From the NCBI GenBank assembly GCA_013399305.1, contig VXAI01000069.1:985588-1049587 (forward strand): a stretch of DNA of 64,000 nucleotides. Reading direction: 5' to 3'. The stretch comes from Rostratula benghalensis. Taxonomy: Eukaryota; Chordata; Aves; Charadriiformes; Rostratulidae. The notes beneath the pieces were generated by a model. The model saw only the letters and a program-made list of their open reading frames with translations. It was not told the origin of the DNA and searched no databases. Positions within the stretch are counted from its first letter, which is position 1, and each line of letters opens with the position of its first letter. Made by a program: the position numbers and the translations under genes. Positions 48,631 through 61,800 of the stretch are shown here, piece after piece.

Positions 48631-50429
48631 CAAACCCAAAGCTGAGTTTATTTTTTAAATCAGATTGTTGATTAGAAAACCAGAACCTCTGCGGATTTCC
48701 CAATATATTATTTCATAACTATATAGCTAGGCCTATTTTTCAATTTTCCTTTTATGTATGTTTTAAAAGCACATAAATGTTAGAAATTCCTATTGTTTAC
48801 ATACCCGCACACATTACTGGTACACATAAATTATACACGAAGCTTATGAAGCCCAGATCTAATTCAGCTGTGACTGAAGCGTGCTGCAAAGCCTTTCCCG
48901 ATTTCACTGCAGCAAGAGCAATAATCCTGTATCCCTTTTCAGTTATATTTAATTTAAACATAAAACATCAAAGGAGATTGCTCTCTTTTCATGATCACTT
49001 TGAAATCAGCCTTTAATACTAGGCCATAATATTCACACAGTTTCATGGAAGTAATACTCAGGATATTTTGGCCTAGAAGCTTTCACTCTCTATTTTGCAA
49101 CGAATGTTACTCACTTCTTTCTTTAAAGCATCCCACTTTCTATGCTAAAGAATTTTTAATGTGAATCTTGAAAGATACATAGGAGGTTTTATTTATTTTC
49201 CTTATGTTAAAGAGCAACAGTTGGTATGATTCAGACCTGAGTGTGTTCCTTCTGGCAGAAAACTGTCAGTGCCAGAACTGCTGGAACTCTTGGGCTTTGA
49301 GAAGTTTAATTTATTGTCTTGAATAATAAACTGCCATTCAATCACCCTTGTGAAACAAAACATAAAACAGAGCAGTGCTTAAAGCTTCAATGGGAACCAA
49401 AAAGAGTTTTCCACAAAGGAAACAAAATTGGGAGAGGCCCTTTATATGAAGTAACATTAATTATATTATTCTCCCTTTTTGTCTGCCTCCAGTATTAATT
49501 AGGAGTAACTGACAGTTAATACGCTCCAAGCTCTGCACGGTAAAATTGATTAGTATACTAAGACGGAAAATAAGATGCAGTTTTTGATGAAAAATATCAG
49601 GTTTCAGAGCACTGCATGTGGCAGCTGTGAGGAAGGGAAAAGTGTGAAGGTATTAACCCGTCCGCGACACTCCGCTGGGCACTTGCCCAGTCCCGCTGAC
49701 AAAGCCGTCAGTGCAGACGGTCGGCCACCACTTTCTGGTTACACAGGGCTTTATTTCCCCTTAAGCTTTGCTTGCTGGTTCTGTGTGTTCTTGCTCTAAA
49801 GCCCACGCTCTGCTCAGTAGCTGTAGGTCCATATAACTCAGTAGCTTATACGACTAAGGAAAAGCAGGTTGCAATTCTTTACGCTGGCCTGTGTAGTAGA
49901 TGTTACACCTTGTGTTTCTGATGCCTTTTTTAATCTCAAAACACCCTGGGACCCCAGTCAGTCTTCTGTGTGAAAAGATGTCTAATAAAGTTGTACCCAC
50001 TTTTTTTTTTAAAAAAAATACATAATGATTTTCTTTAAAACTACCTTATTTCTTTCCCAGACTATTTCTGAAAATCAAAAGCTATCTTGTACAAAGTATC
50101 AGTTATTAAAAAAAAAGAACCCAAACCCAACCAAAATTCATAAAGTTGCTCTGATTCTTTCTTTTTCTTTTTATTCCAAGGAACTCTAGTCATAGCCTAA
50201 CGAAAGCATTTCCAAATTCAACCGTTTTTGAAATATTTTGCTATTTTGCCTTCTTTCACGTTTTGCAAATAACTCTGAATCCACTGGTTGTAAATGACAT
50301 TAATATAATTCTGCTTTGCGTCTACTCACACGAGCTACGAGGCTCATTACAGGGTGGTTAACCATGGCAAATCAATAGGATACAATTTGGTATGGAATGT
50401 CTTTTAAAGTATAAAAGCCCTGGTATTAC

Positions 50430-50447
50430 AAAAAAAAAAAAAAAAAA
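50430..50447. repeat. Poly-A run (18) in intron 1
   Basis: Eighteen A on the plus strand, about 100 bp left of the CpG-rich block. Confidence 0.95.
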
Positions 50448-50519
50448 GAAACCCAGAAAACGCTGAGCACTATAAGAAACTAAAGCACAAACCAGATCCT
50501 CTCGTTAATTTGAAATCCC

Positions 50520-51310
50520 AGTTAGCTGTTACCGCCAGAGCTGCGCAACGCCCGCCTTTCTCCCCTCGCTACGGAAAGAGCTGAACTTTAAATTTTAAAG
50601 ATAACTCCTCTTGGCAGATCAGTGTCCCCTCCGTGCTGGAGATGGGGACGGGGACACAGAGACACAGGCGTTTTTCGGTCGCGGCGGTGGGAGAACGCGG
50701 GTGACATGACGCGATCCTACCTTCTCGCAACACATGGGGCTGCCGGGAGCAGGCAGTGGGTGCGGAGGAAGCGCCGCCAGGAGCCGATGTCAGCCTTGGG
50801 CACATCCCTCCCCGAAACATCCCACTGACATTCTACCTGCTCTCCCTGCGCCCCCAACTAGTTACCAGCTTCCTTCCAGAAAGTCACAACTTTAGGAATG
50901 AAAAAAAAAACCCCAAACCAAACCAAACAAACAACCACCCCCCAAACAAAAATAAAAAAAAACCCCAACCAACCAAACCAAAAACAACCAACAAAAAAAA
51001 AAAAACAAACCCACCAAACCCACCAAGCCCACAAACCCCACCAGCAACCCACCCCACCCCGAATGGAGGACTGGGCGGCGGATCACGTGGCCGCTGGGAG
51101 CCGGTCTTGTTGCATTACAGGCAGCAAGCGCGGATGGCAAACGATATCGGTGGGTGTTCGTGCCATATGTTCTCGGTCTCTTCCCCTATCGGCCCCAAAA
51201 TCGTGCTTCTGCTCAGTGTCACGGCAGCAGAGCCCGGCGGGGAGAGGGTCGCACTCGAATTAGGCGAACCGTGGAAAGAAGGCGGCAACGCTAACGAGGA
51301 CCGAGGGGGA
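50520..51310. promoter_or_regulatory. CpG-rich block within RBM20 intron 1 (possible promoter or enhancer)
   Basis: Two CpG-dense parts (about 50540-50820 and 51060-51310) flank a 165-bp A/C-rich low-complexity tract. The surrounding intron is AT-rich and CpG-poor. The block contains a GC box (GGGCGG, 51073-51078) and a palindromic E-box (CACGTG, 51084-51089). On the minus strand a usable donor GAGAAG|GTAGGA ends a possible exon at 50721. No reading frame here resembles RBM20 exon 1, and no ATG before that donor is in frame with exon 2, so any such exon would be non-coding. It could be an alternative RBM20 promoter, an enhancer or the start of a non-coding RNA. Confidence 0.4.
50896..51060 (-). 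repeat. A/C-rich low-complexity tract; G/T-rich with G-quadruplex potential on the RBM20 strand
   Basis: The plus strand is almost only A and C (CCAAA, CAAACAACC and CCCACCAAA motifs). On the minus strand, 51060 to 51010 carries repeated GGGG/GGG runs with loops of 1 to 8 bases, including four runs with loops of 5, 6 and 6. Confidence 0.85.
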
Positions 51311-53220
51311 CTGACTTTCACAAAGCCAGCCCTTGCTCTGGCAGGCACAAGCGTCACCCAGCTGAAGTTTTAACAATTTCTTAAAACGCACACTTGGAAA
51401 CATCATGTTTTAAGCCCCGAGCGATTTGCTCGTGTTCAGACTGGCTGTCCCCCGAGGAGAGTTGAGGGTTTTTTGAGGACAGACGCTGTTGTTAGCTGGG
51501 CTCAGGGCAGCTATCTGCCTGCTCACAGACCATCAGCAGAGAGGGAATCCATCGCCCAGCGCTATCCCACTGCCCCAAACGTGTAGGAACGCTGACCGGC
51601 ACCACAGGCTCCACTCTGAAGAGATGGCAAGAGGCAACGTAAAACCTGCAGGTCCTTAACGCAGCATTTAATGAGTTACCTCAGAAGGTCTCTCCCTGCT
51701 GCTGATCCATCCTCGTTAAATCAAAGTTTTTCAAGACCAAGCTTTGCACCTTCCAAAACCAAAACATTTTATAGTTTACATCTGGATGTCAAGATTACTG
51801 ATCTCTCCCATCTGTCACATTACACAAAAATTAACAGAGACACACGAAAAATGCTGTTTTCCTGTCCCTGCTTGTAACATACCACAGTGTGTATGTCAAT
51901 AAGAAATAAATGAGCTGTTCTCCTGTATCCAAAGATCAAAATAAGCCAAATATTCCTATTTTTTTCTAGGGTACATTAGCCCCTTCAGCTCATCTGACCA
52001 CTCTCCTTACAGCTGTTTGGCTGTCCGCTCTACTGACCTCCTGGGACACAGCAAGAGCTTGTTGAGTTTTCTTTTTGCAATTAATAGCATTAGTCTGGAA
52101 ACCTTTTCCGGTAGCAGTGGCATTCTATGTGACATGATCCTTCTATGGAAGATGCTGGTTCCAAAATTACTTTGCACTAAGGGAAACCACAAACTGAATC
52201 AGCCTGTGAGTACGCACCTCTTGCCTTTAAAAGAATAAGCTGTGATTGTGCAACGCTTCACACTCGCTCAAAGCGGATCCCAGAGGGGTCTCCATCCACA
52301 TTTTCTAACCTTCTTTCTTGCCTTCTTCCTTTCTCCCTCTGCCACCTCAGAGTGCTCTCCCCACCTCTCCAAAGGAGAAAACGGTTGTTCAAGTTCCTGG
52401 GTTTCCTCCAAATGAAAAATACCCTGTCTTTAAGAGATGGCAAAGTGTGACCGAGAGGAGAGAGGGGCCTAACAGGTGGCCCAAGGGTGTTCCTTCACAC
52501 ATGCAACTCCCATCAGGAAAGAGCGGAAAATTCCGGGGAAGGAGAAGGAATTAGTGAAACCTACGGGGCTTTTCTACAGCTTGTCCCATCTCCCCCTCGG
52601 CACAGACGCCCTCACGCTCTCCTCTGCATCTGCATCACATTAAACAGGATGAAGAAACACAAACCAACTTTCACTTGAATCTGAACCCTCCATTCCGTGT
52701 CACCCTCAGGACGGTCACGTGAAACACATATGGCGAGTTCAGCCTGGGAACGGCCTTGAGACCTTTCCGGCCAGGAGCAGAGCTAATCCCCACCACTGCC
52801 CGCATATGGCTCGTGACTGAAGGCTGCAGGTTCTTCCCTGCCTGCAGCTGCCGGCCCACTCGGTGGTGGCACGGGCAGGGACAGCCAACTGGACTGTGTC
52901 AGCAGATGGACTTGCATTTTTTCCACCCAGTCGGAGCAGGCCAGTGACGAAGGAAAGCAGGGCGAGCAACACGGGCGGTTTGATTTCAGAAAGTGCTCTC
53001 TAGCACACAGGCTGTGCTCTCACCACCCTCTCCAGAGAGGGGAGAGGTTCACTCTCTCCTCTCCACGGTTTTCCCTAACCTGCATTTTCATCTTTCATCG
53101 GATGCTCGCGTTTCACTTCACACCCAGGGAAAGAACTTGCCCCAAAACGACAGCGTTCCAGGCAATCTGACAAATCTCATCCTTGTGGCAAGTCCTTGCC
53201 TCATCTATCTGCTGAGCTGG

Positions 53221-53271
53221 GGAAGAAAAAAGAAAAAAAAAAAAAGAAAAAAAAAAAGAAAAGAAAGAAAC
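53221..53271 (-). repeat. A/G tract, pyrimidine-rich on the RBM20 strand, with UCUU motifs
   Basis: A 51-bp stretch made only of A and G on the plus strand (apart from its last bases). In the RBM20 transcript it is a U/C tract containing about six UCUU motifs, the core sequence that RBM20 recognises. Confidence 0.85.
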
Positions 53272-53647
53272 CAGCAGCTAGGTCCCTCCCCTCCACCCCA
53301 AGGAAAGACCTGCCATTCAGAATAAATCACTTAACATTTGCTACAATGTGCCTTTCCTGTCTTTTTTGCTACTTTATTTAAAAGTGATGAAAAATAAATA
53401 TTGCTTTTGAAAGCAAACCCACTACAGAGATGGTGAAGCCTCTCAACTGGTTAAGTTTCAGCTGGGAGCCTCTTCATTGTTTTCAGATAGGAACTGGTCT
53501 CAGTACCTACTTCGTAGGCACGTGAAAAGTCTCTCAACCACCTGACACCTCCTGCTAAGGCAATATGATGCTTCCAACTAGAAATGTTCACTGGCAGTGC
53601 GGGTAAGGAAAAAAATAATAAATCATTCAGATCACTTGTATCACCAT

Positions 53648-53667
53648 AAAAAAAAAAAAAAAAAAAA
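53648..53667. repeat. Poly-A run (20) in intron 1
   Basis: Twenty A on the plus strand. Confidence 0.95.
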
Positions 53668-56509
53668 GGTCAAAAGATGAAGTAATGCAGCTGAGAACAA
53701 ATTTTAGCTGAGCAGCTGGCACACATGGAGAGAAATCACTGGGTAAAAGGCAATAATTTATCTATGAGTAGCAGTAAGTCCTGCTTTTCAGGAAACTTTG
53801 CTCTCTAGCACTCTACTTGGGGATTGCTTAGGCATAACTTTCTATTGCAGAAATCACTCCTTTATATAAATTGCCTAGCGTAATCTCAGGGCTCTGATAT
53901 TTCCTAATGCATTTAAAAATCTCTTTTTGTTACAGCAAGCACAAAAACTTTCAGATTCTGCCCCTATCTCCAGAGCTTCTGGATCACAGTATGACTGCTA
54001 CAAAAAAACATCCGCACGTCATTTGGAAAACATCCTGAAAAGTCAGATGCATCAATGCAAGCCAAGCAGGGATGTGACGGATCAATTTGAATCTTTAAAC
54101 AGCAGAATTAAAAAAAAAAAAAATTGACTGAGATCTCAAGATATGGGAGCATCCCCCGTCAGAGAAGATCATTGAATAAACAACACATTCTCGTATCTGG
54201 GTGGAACATGAGCCTAAAAAATCTCCTGGCATAAAACACTGTCTACAGAGTGGGGGTCAGAAGAAGTTTATCCCCATATTCCACAAAAACAAGCTTTATA
54301 GTTATGCTTTCTATAATACCCTAAGAAATGAAACACTGGCAGACAGGCAGAGTTGTGGTTCAATTTGCTGTAACAATTTCAATATTTCTATAACAATCAA
54401 CTAAATTCTTTTAAAGGAGTTTGCTGTATCTGTTTCAATTTTTGTAGTGATATATGCAATAAACCAGCAGTGCTTTCATCCCTCAAGTAAGAAGAGACAA
54501 AGAAGGTGAATTCCCAGTTCATGCAGAAAACTTCATGTGTACTTCTGCTTCACCCGCAGCCAGTCACCCCTCCTCCCCCCAAGCTCTCATCCTGCTCTAT
54601 ATCGTAATATTCAAACAAAAGATGAAACAAATCCAGTTACAATTCTTTTTGATGCCAGCATTACAGCCTGATTTGGCCAGGACAGCAAACCAGCTTTCTT
54701 ACTGGGACTGGAATCAGACAACTTCATCTCCAGAGGAAAACTGAACATCTGTCTTACGTGTCTGTATCTCAACTAATAAACTAAAGACCAGAAATACTGC
54801 ACAGAACTGTGATTCCAAAACTTTTGGGTGCCTGGACATAGATGTTTTCGGAGAAGCACTAGCAAAACCATTCAAAGTTCATAAATACTTTCTGACATGA
54901 CATTAAGGAGCAGTGACAGACCTTACCATGTGCATAACTGCTGTTACATATTAAAACAGGCCTGTATCAGCATTTCCAACTTATTTTTTTAGTTGCTCAA
55001 GTGTCTGTAGAGAGTAAGGCCGCAGACACTGGCAGCACAAGCCTAACTGCTGATGTAAACTATCCAGCCTACAGGGTCAGGGTCACTCCTGCTCCCTGGC
55101 ATCAGACCTGCTGGGATGAGCTGGAAAACCTGGTTTCAGGAAGGTCAAAGCACCCTCCGAGTGTCACGGGATGAGACATCTGTGTGACACCTCAGGCCAG
55201 AATCGATTGTTTAATGGTACTTTCTAGTCAAGAAAAGCTCTGTGGAGCTGAGATGACAAGCAGAGGGGAACCTCCGAAAGCCCAGAAGGAAGAGCACAGG
55301 ATTTGCTCACGTGTCCACCATCCACGATTGTTCTGTAGCTGGTTCAACTACTGTGCTAATCCCATACCTTAACACCTGTATTTCAGCTCCATAGAAAGTA
55401 TGATTTAGCAGAAGAAATAGTTAGATTTTAAACAGGACTGTGCTTTTGCCACATGATTTGCCTGCAAAGCCTCTGTTCATCACTGCAGTTCGAAACCCAC
55501 ACAACCAGCTCTGCTGCCCACTCCAGCATTAGCATATGGATAACTTAAAGAGGGCTATCTAGGTGTCAGTGATGAAAGCTCAGTAACCAAGCATTTAGTC
55601 GAGTTTTGTCCAATTTGGCCATACATCTGGAAAAGGACATGGCCAGCTGGGCTTTCACCAATACAGGATGGTGTTTACTGCAAGACTTCTTGTCCTGCTG
55701 AGCTATTTTTCACCTCATACACAACACACAGATTCTGTACAAATTAAAAGTGTTGCAGAGCAGCTCAGGAAAGATTCATTTATTTTCTCTTCTCGGAATA
55801 ACAGTGGCTCAACACATGGGGCTACCACAGCCCAGCTCTTCGGCAGCTTTGTCAGGAGTGTGCAGAGGCAGGCAAAAAAGCTCTTTCCCTGTCTTGGGTG
55901 TCAGTTTTGGGGGGTGTGATGGAGACAGCCAGTCCCAAGTGCCATGTGCCACGCTACATGTGAGCATCACACTGTGGTGCCCATTTGCATGCCTGGCTGG
56001 ATTAGCCCATGTCAACAAGAGAGTTACACCCTGCCCTATATGGGCACATGTGGGGCATCCAGCTCCCAGGAGAGGGACTGGGGCAGGGGGTGGGGGGAGG
56101 CATGGACAAAGCGCACCCTCCGGGCCTTGGGAAGCAAAGCCAATCAATTTCTGACTCTTGAAACAGGATCAGAGACCCTGGGAGCAGGGCCAGCACCTTC
56201 CCCCAGGGCAGAGTCAGACATGCTGAGCAGATTTTGTCCCGAGTAAAACTCTCCCGACAGCCAGGCGTAAGACAGCCCAGCGCTGCCAGCTTTCGTGGTC
56301 CCTCATCTCTCATTCTCCCTAGGGTTTGCACAGCCAGCGTGTTGAGTACAGTGGCACTCCAACATCCGAAAATGATGCTGAGGAGGAAAGGCTCGATGAT
56401 CCAGCTTGGAGCATCTCCAGGTTCTGTATGTGGTGCGTTTATCACCAGCAGGAGAGAGTAGGGAACAAAGCCAGGCTGTGTCGGGAGCTGCCCCTGTCCA
56501 CTGCGCGCT

Positions 56510-56669
56510 TCCCAGGGAAGTGATGGAGTCGCCACCCCTGGAAGCATTTACAAGGCGTGTAGAAGTGGTGCTGAGGGAAGTGGTTTAGCAGCAACTTGGC
56601 AGTGCTGGGTTAACACTTGGATTTGATGATCTTAAAGGTCTCTTCCAACCATAATGGTTCTATGATTCT
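56510..56669 (+). mobile_element. CR1 LINE 3' fragment in intron 1
   Basis: It runs from GTGATGGAGTCGCCACCCC through GGATTTGATGATCTTAAAGG and TCTCTTCCAACC to the terminal GGTTCTATGATTCT. This is the standard CR1 3' end in the forward orientation, opposite to RBM20 and to the other CR1 copies in the window. Confidence 0.92.
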
Positions 56670-58881
56670 AAGCTGTTTGCTCTGGAGATGGCTGCTGACC
56701 CACAGCCTGAGCAAGGATGTTCCAACAGCCCACTGGGCCTTCTGATCTCCAGGGAGGGAAGAAGGAAAAGCAATACCAAGTCTATAAGCAACTCATGCAG
56801 TGGAGAGGGTAGAAGTGTTTAAAATTAAGCTAAAGGCAGGGACAAAGCCGCCCTGAGTAAGTCTGGGGGCTGAGCATAAAACAAAAATGTCAACAATAAG
56901 GCAAGCAGGGTGGATAGCTAGAATCTTCCATCTGATACATACACTTCACAAAAAGAAAATACTAAAGTATTTTCACATAAAGCAGCTGAATGTCAACATC
57001 AAATGCTGCATGAAAATCACAAAAATAAGCTTGAGATTTAAATATCAGTGTAAACATATAGAACAAAGCAATTTCAATAACATCTCTGCTCTGTTTCTCG
57101 CCAGGAAAACACGCTGATACGGGCTGGGAAATCTGAGGAGCAGCTCATGTGACGCAGACTTCTGACATTCCCCCAGACGTGACTAAGCTTAAACAAGTGG
57201 CATTATCTGGTGCCTCGGAAAGCAAGATGCGAACAACAAGATTGTGGGAGGTTTTTTGGTACCACACAAAAACGTTCTCATTCGGATGGGGTCTGTGAAG
57301 CGAGGGATATGACGAACAAGTTAAAATTTGCCCGTGGCTTTCATGGTCTTGCCAGCTTGAACTTAGAAGAAAGTGCTAAGAGTTAACAACCTGAATGTAA
57401 AGAAGAGTAGTTCTGTGAAAAAGCCTGATAGGGCTGACACCATGACAAAAATAACAATTCCTATTACAGAAAACACAACTTTATCTAGATATAGAGCCCA
57501 AAGTGGGTACTCTCAGTCATTTTTGCAAGTTTTACATCACTACAAATATGTTGATATTTAAAGTCTGCTGCTTCCAAATGTGGGGTCATCACAAATACTA
57601 TTTTCCAGTCATGGAGCTGAACACATAAGGGAGCTTTGTATTAACTGCAAAGTGAATAAAAGGAAAATTAGTGTATGATGTGAAACCCACACGATGCTGC
57701 CCTGATGTGTGTTCACAGCGTGGGAACACCAAGCTCAAATAGCACCGAAGCCCCTGTTGGAAGCACAGCCTGAAGGTGCACAGGGCACCGCTCAGAGCTC
57801 CTGCGTGGCATTCTCTCTTATCCTTAGCATGTGATTAATTTTGTTCTACCATCATAGGGACTTAAAAAAAAAATATTTTGAGATTACAAATTAAGACTTC
57901 TGCTTTTTAAGAAGTTAGAGCAAAAAGGTCAGCATCCTGTTCAGAAAGAGAAAGCTGGTTCTGGGCTCTGGGCACCAGAATAATTGCTTTAACAGCAACA
58001 ACAACAAAGCAATCACAGCAACTGACTCTTTATTGCCAAGTCCTCCAAAAAAACTCACTTACTTGGGCAGCAACTACCTTCTTGAGCAACTACTCACTTG
58101 TCAGAGGTAGTAACTACCTTCCTAAATCTGATACAAGCAGAAAGTTAATTATTTTCTTACTGGTGGGGCTTTTGTTTGGGGTGGTGGGGTTTTTTTGGCA
58201 TTTCACTGCATTTAGACCATAAAATCAGAGGGAGCCCTCCCCCTTTCTGGTTGAACTTATGCACAGAAAATAAAAACTTCAGGTGCAAAAGCTTTACCTG
58301 CAACTACAAACCTGTTGCAATGCATTAAATCATTTCACCACTTATAAGTGTTTTTTGAAAGACTGTCAAAACGTATGTGGTGTGGAGTTAAACGCAGCCT
58401 CTTCAAATACAAACCGATGCAGTTTTTCCATCTTAAGCAACTTGTCATTTCTAATCTTTCCTCCCTATGCTTCAGCATTTAGCTCAGCAACTAATTGAGA
58501 TGCTCCCTGGCTGATACTGCCACCCAATGGCTTTTTAGTCATTCACAGCTTAGAAAAAAATAAACCACCCAGCCAAAAAAGCCAGGCGCAATGTGGAATC
58601 AGTTCTGCTTCTGCTATGGGAACAGAAAGTGCCTGGGTAGGACGCTTCCACTGAAGAGATCTTATGAAAAATGACTAGGTAAAATACACGTTAAAAATAC
58701 TCATTTGAGGAAGGTGGAAATGGAAGAAGTTCTCAGGATTTCAGCTGAATTTTCTTACTATCTTCTCCAGCAATTAACACGGGTGAGCGACTCGGCTCGC
58801 ATGGACACCAGCTCCAGCACCCATGGCTCAGCCAAGTGCTTCTGAAGATGCTCCCCCACCGCAGAAGGGACAGAGACCCCT

Positions 58882-58895
58882 CCCCCCCCCCCCCC
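58882..58895. repeat. Poly-C run (14) in intron 1
   Basis: Fourteen C in a row after CCCCT, in a C-rich patch (58853-58910). Confidence 0.95.
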
Positions 58896-61800
58896 ACCTT
58901 GCACCCCAGTCCCTGATCAGTGACAGGAGCTGCCTCTGGGCAATTCTTTTCCCAGACATTTAAGAACCAACCCAGATTTTCAGAGGGAGAAACTCCGTAC
59001 TCAGTTTACACTGTAAGAAAATACTTATTCCCAGGTGCTGTGACAGGCCAGGGGTATTGGACGGAGGAAGCTGTGTGGGTAGCACCCCCAAAAACCTCCA
59101 CAGGCAGCTGTAAACCTGGCTACACTTTAGCCCTGCCTGACATAAAGCATATACTGACTGGCCCTCAAGAGTTTTTAGAAAAGAAGAAAGATCTAAGAAG
59201 AGAAAAAAAAGGAGAAAGATCTAAGCAGTTATCTTGTGATCTCTGACCATTTATCTTTGTAGAGAAAGCAAAAGGGCCTTCAAGAAGACAAAAAGGAAAT
59301 TGAAAAGAATTAGAAGGCCAAGATAGAGGGGAAATAGAAAACTCTGGCTCCATTTCTGCAATGAATCCATGACCAATTTCTTTGGTTCTTTGCCCACAGG
59401 AGTAGGGGGACCCCACTGTGGAGAAAGCACTACAAAGGTTCCTGTGAGGAAGGAGTCAGGGGTTGCCAGCACCAACCTGGTGCATTCCTTCTGTTTGTCT
59501 TTGCATAACAGGAGGGGTTTCCCTTCTTGTTCCCCTCTCCAGCCCCAGGTGGTCCCAGGTGGTCCCAAAATCACCTCCCCATCTTTGGTCGTGACAACCC
59601 GACTATGTTTGTGGGCACTATTTCCCCCGCAGCCACAGGGACAAATCTCAGACAAACACACCAGCCTTGAACTGCTGCTGACTCACAGCCAAACGCCAAC
59701 ACCCATCAGCAACAGGGGACAAAACCCAGTGAGTTATGGTAAAAGTCGAAGGGAGCAGGACTCCAACCAGAAGAACAAGGGATTAAGTTCTTCTCCCAAA
59801 GCCCCAAAGGGCTATGTGCAGCAGAAATATGATTCAGCTTTGTTATACATGCTACAAGGTCCCACTATTTTCACTTCACTGGAATAATTTAATTCACAAA
59901 GTACTGTCCAGAAACCAATTCTTTTTGTCACTTTGTCATTAACAAACCTGATCCTGCTTTGTTTTCTCACTCTGCATGAGGTTACAACGACAAACATTTA
60001 CATGTGCTTTTCCTGTGTCAGAAACAATAGTAAAATAATTCCCTTCAGTAGGGCAGAAAATTATTTTCCACATGCAAATTATAAGTAGTAAAACATTTTT
60101 CCTTTTGGAAAAAAAGAAATATTTAAGTACTTTATTCTCTACTCACAGCAGTTTAAGTCATCCACAAGGAAAACACTGCAATAAGAGGGAGGCTGCAACT
60201 GGTCTTAACTGCTGTTCAAGGCATCCTTCTCCCCAAACTGGAACCGGGAAAGTGAAGGTGGAACAACCACTAGATGGGGATGTCCGGCTTCAGATGTAAG
60301 AAACACAAGAGGCGCCTCAGTCACCCACTGTGATAAAGCTTTTTCAGAGTATTAAGAAGGAAAGAGGAAAAAGAAGAAAAAGCCCATTTACTTCTCACCT
60401 TCTTGTCTTTCTCTGGATTGGGTGGAAGGCCAGTGAACTGATTGATATTGTGCAAGGGACAGATAAATAGGACCAGAGAAAAAAGGGTAGAAAATGGTAT
60501 TGGATCAATTTGTGTATTCCCAAACTAACCTGAAAATAGTTTCCATAAACATCCAGAAAAGATCAAGCTGCTGGTGCATTTTCCCTGACCTCCTGGCAGA
60601 TTCTCACACTTCTGACCATTTCTTTTCTCTAACAAGGTATCTTCTGTGGCTTTCCCTGCTCTTGGTCCTTCTCTTGTCTGCTTGTCCTCTTTTCCACCCT
60701 GCTAACGTTATGGGTCCTCTCCTCTCCCCTCCAGAATCTGGTGGTCGGACTTTGCTGCTTGTCTATCCATCTCTTTTGCCATTCAGTTTACAGCTAGACC
60801 TTCAACGTGCATCTCCTACCTCGATTAATGGGACACTCACCCCTTCATAACCTTTGCATGGCTCCCATCCCTTCAACTCATGACAGAGCTCCTGCATGTA
60901 TGTTCCTCCTCTTCAGATGGTTCTGTAGGTTCTAGGGCATGAAGGCTATGTTCTAGTCCTCACCTTCAAACTCTTCCCAGCACTGGCAATGCTCTTTCCC
61001 TTCTCACTTTATCAGCTTTGGGGCCCACTTGCTCAGTTGTCCCTCATCACAAGTGCACTGTCCTCTGCACTGAATTCTAAGACCCCTTTTCCCTTCATCT
61101 TCAAATCCTCTCTTTTAATAGTTCTCTTCTCCCCAGTGCCTAAAAACAAGTGGCCAAAGACTCACAGAGAAGCAGAACAAGGGGGAACTACTGAGAGATA
61201 CTTAAAATATTTCCTACATCATTTAAAAACTTGGGTATATGTAAAGAGAGGGATGCGCCCTGCAGTCAGACTCCTCCTGTGTGCTCACCTTTACATACTG
61301 TTGGTCTCAGCTTGTAATTGCAAGAGAATCTGATTGTACCTTCCTGTAGCTGCAGACAATCACATGGAGGAACAATGAATTTCTGAACAGGATTCCTTTT
61401 TTGAAAGAGCACGAGACCTTCACAACAATTTTTCATACGCTTAAGAACAAACCCACAGAAAACACCTCGGGAACTCTGTTAGAAATGCAGATAGATTTGA
61501 GGGTATTTCAAACAGGATCTTTTTGTTTCCAGATGTAAACTGTTTACTCACATAAACATTTTGGAAGCAATATTTGTACACACTAAAAAAGACATAGAAT
61601 ATTTTAAACTTGCCATTGATTGTTTTTCTTTGTCCCAAGGTAAAAGTTCACAAACAAACCACCGCTGTTTATTGCTTTGCAAGCAGCTGAGCATATAGTT
61701 TTAAACCACCATTGGGTAAGAATAAAAAAAGGTAGAAAAACTAAGAAAAATATTATTTCTAAAGCTGCATTTCAGAGGTGACACATATTTGGTCAGGTTT

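Noticed and set aside
50569..50820. RBM20 coding exon 1 in the CpG-rich block
   Set aside because: The minus-strand peptide has no RBM20 N-terminal features, and the frame of its only ATG before the 50721 donor does not match exon 2.
50896..51060. CRISPR-like or tandem satellite array in the A/C tract
   Set aside because: No fixed repeat and spacer length; it is degenerate low-complexity sequence in vertebrate DNA.
50756..51373. 205-codon plus-strand open frame across the CpG-rich block
   Set aside because: Its middle is a Lys/Asn/Pro/Thr low-complexity translation of the A/C tract; not a credible protein.
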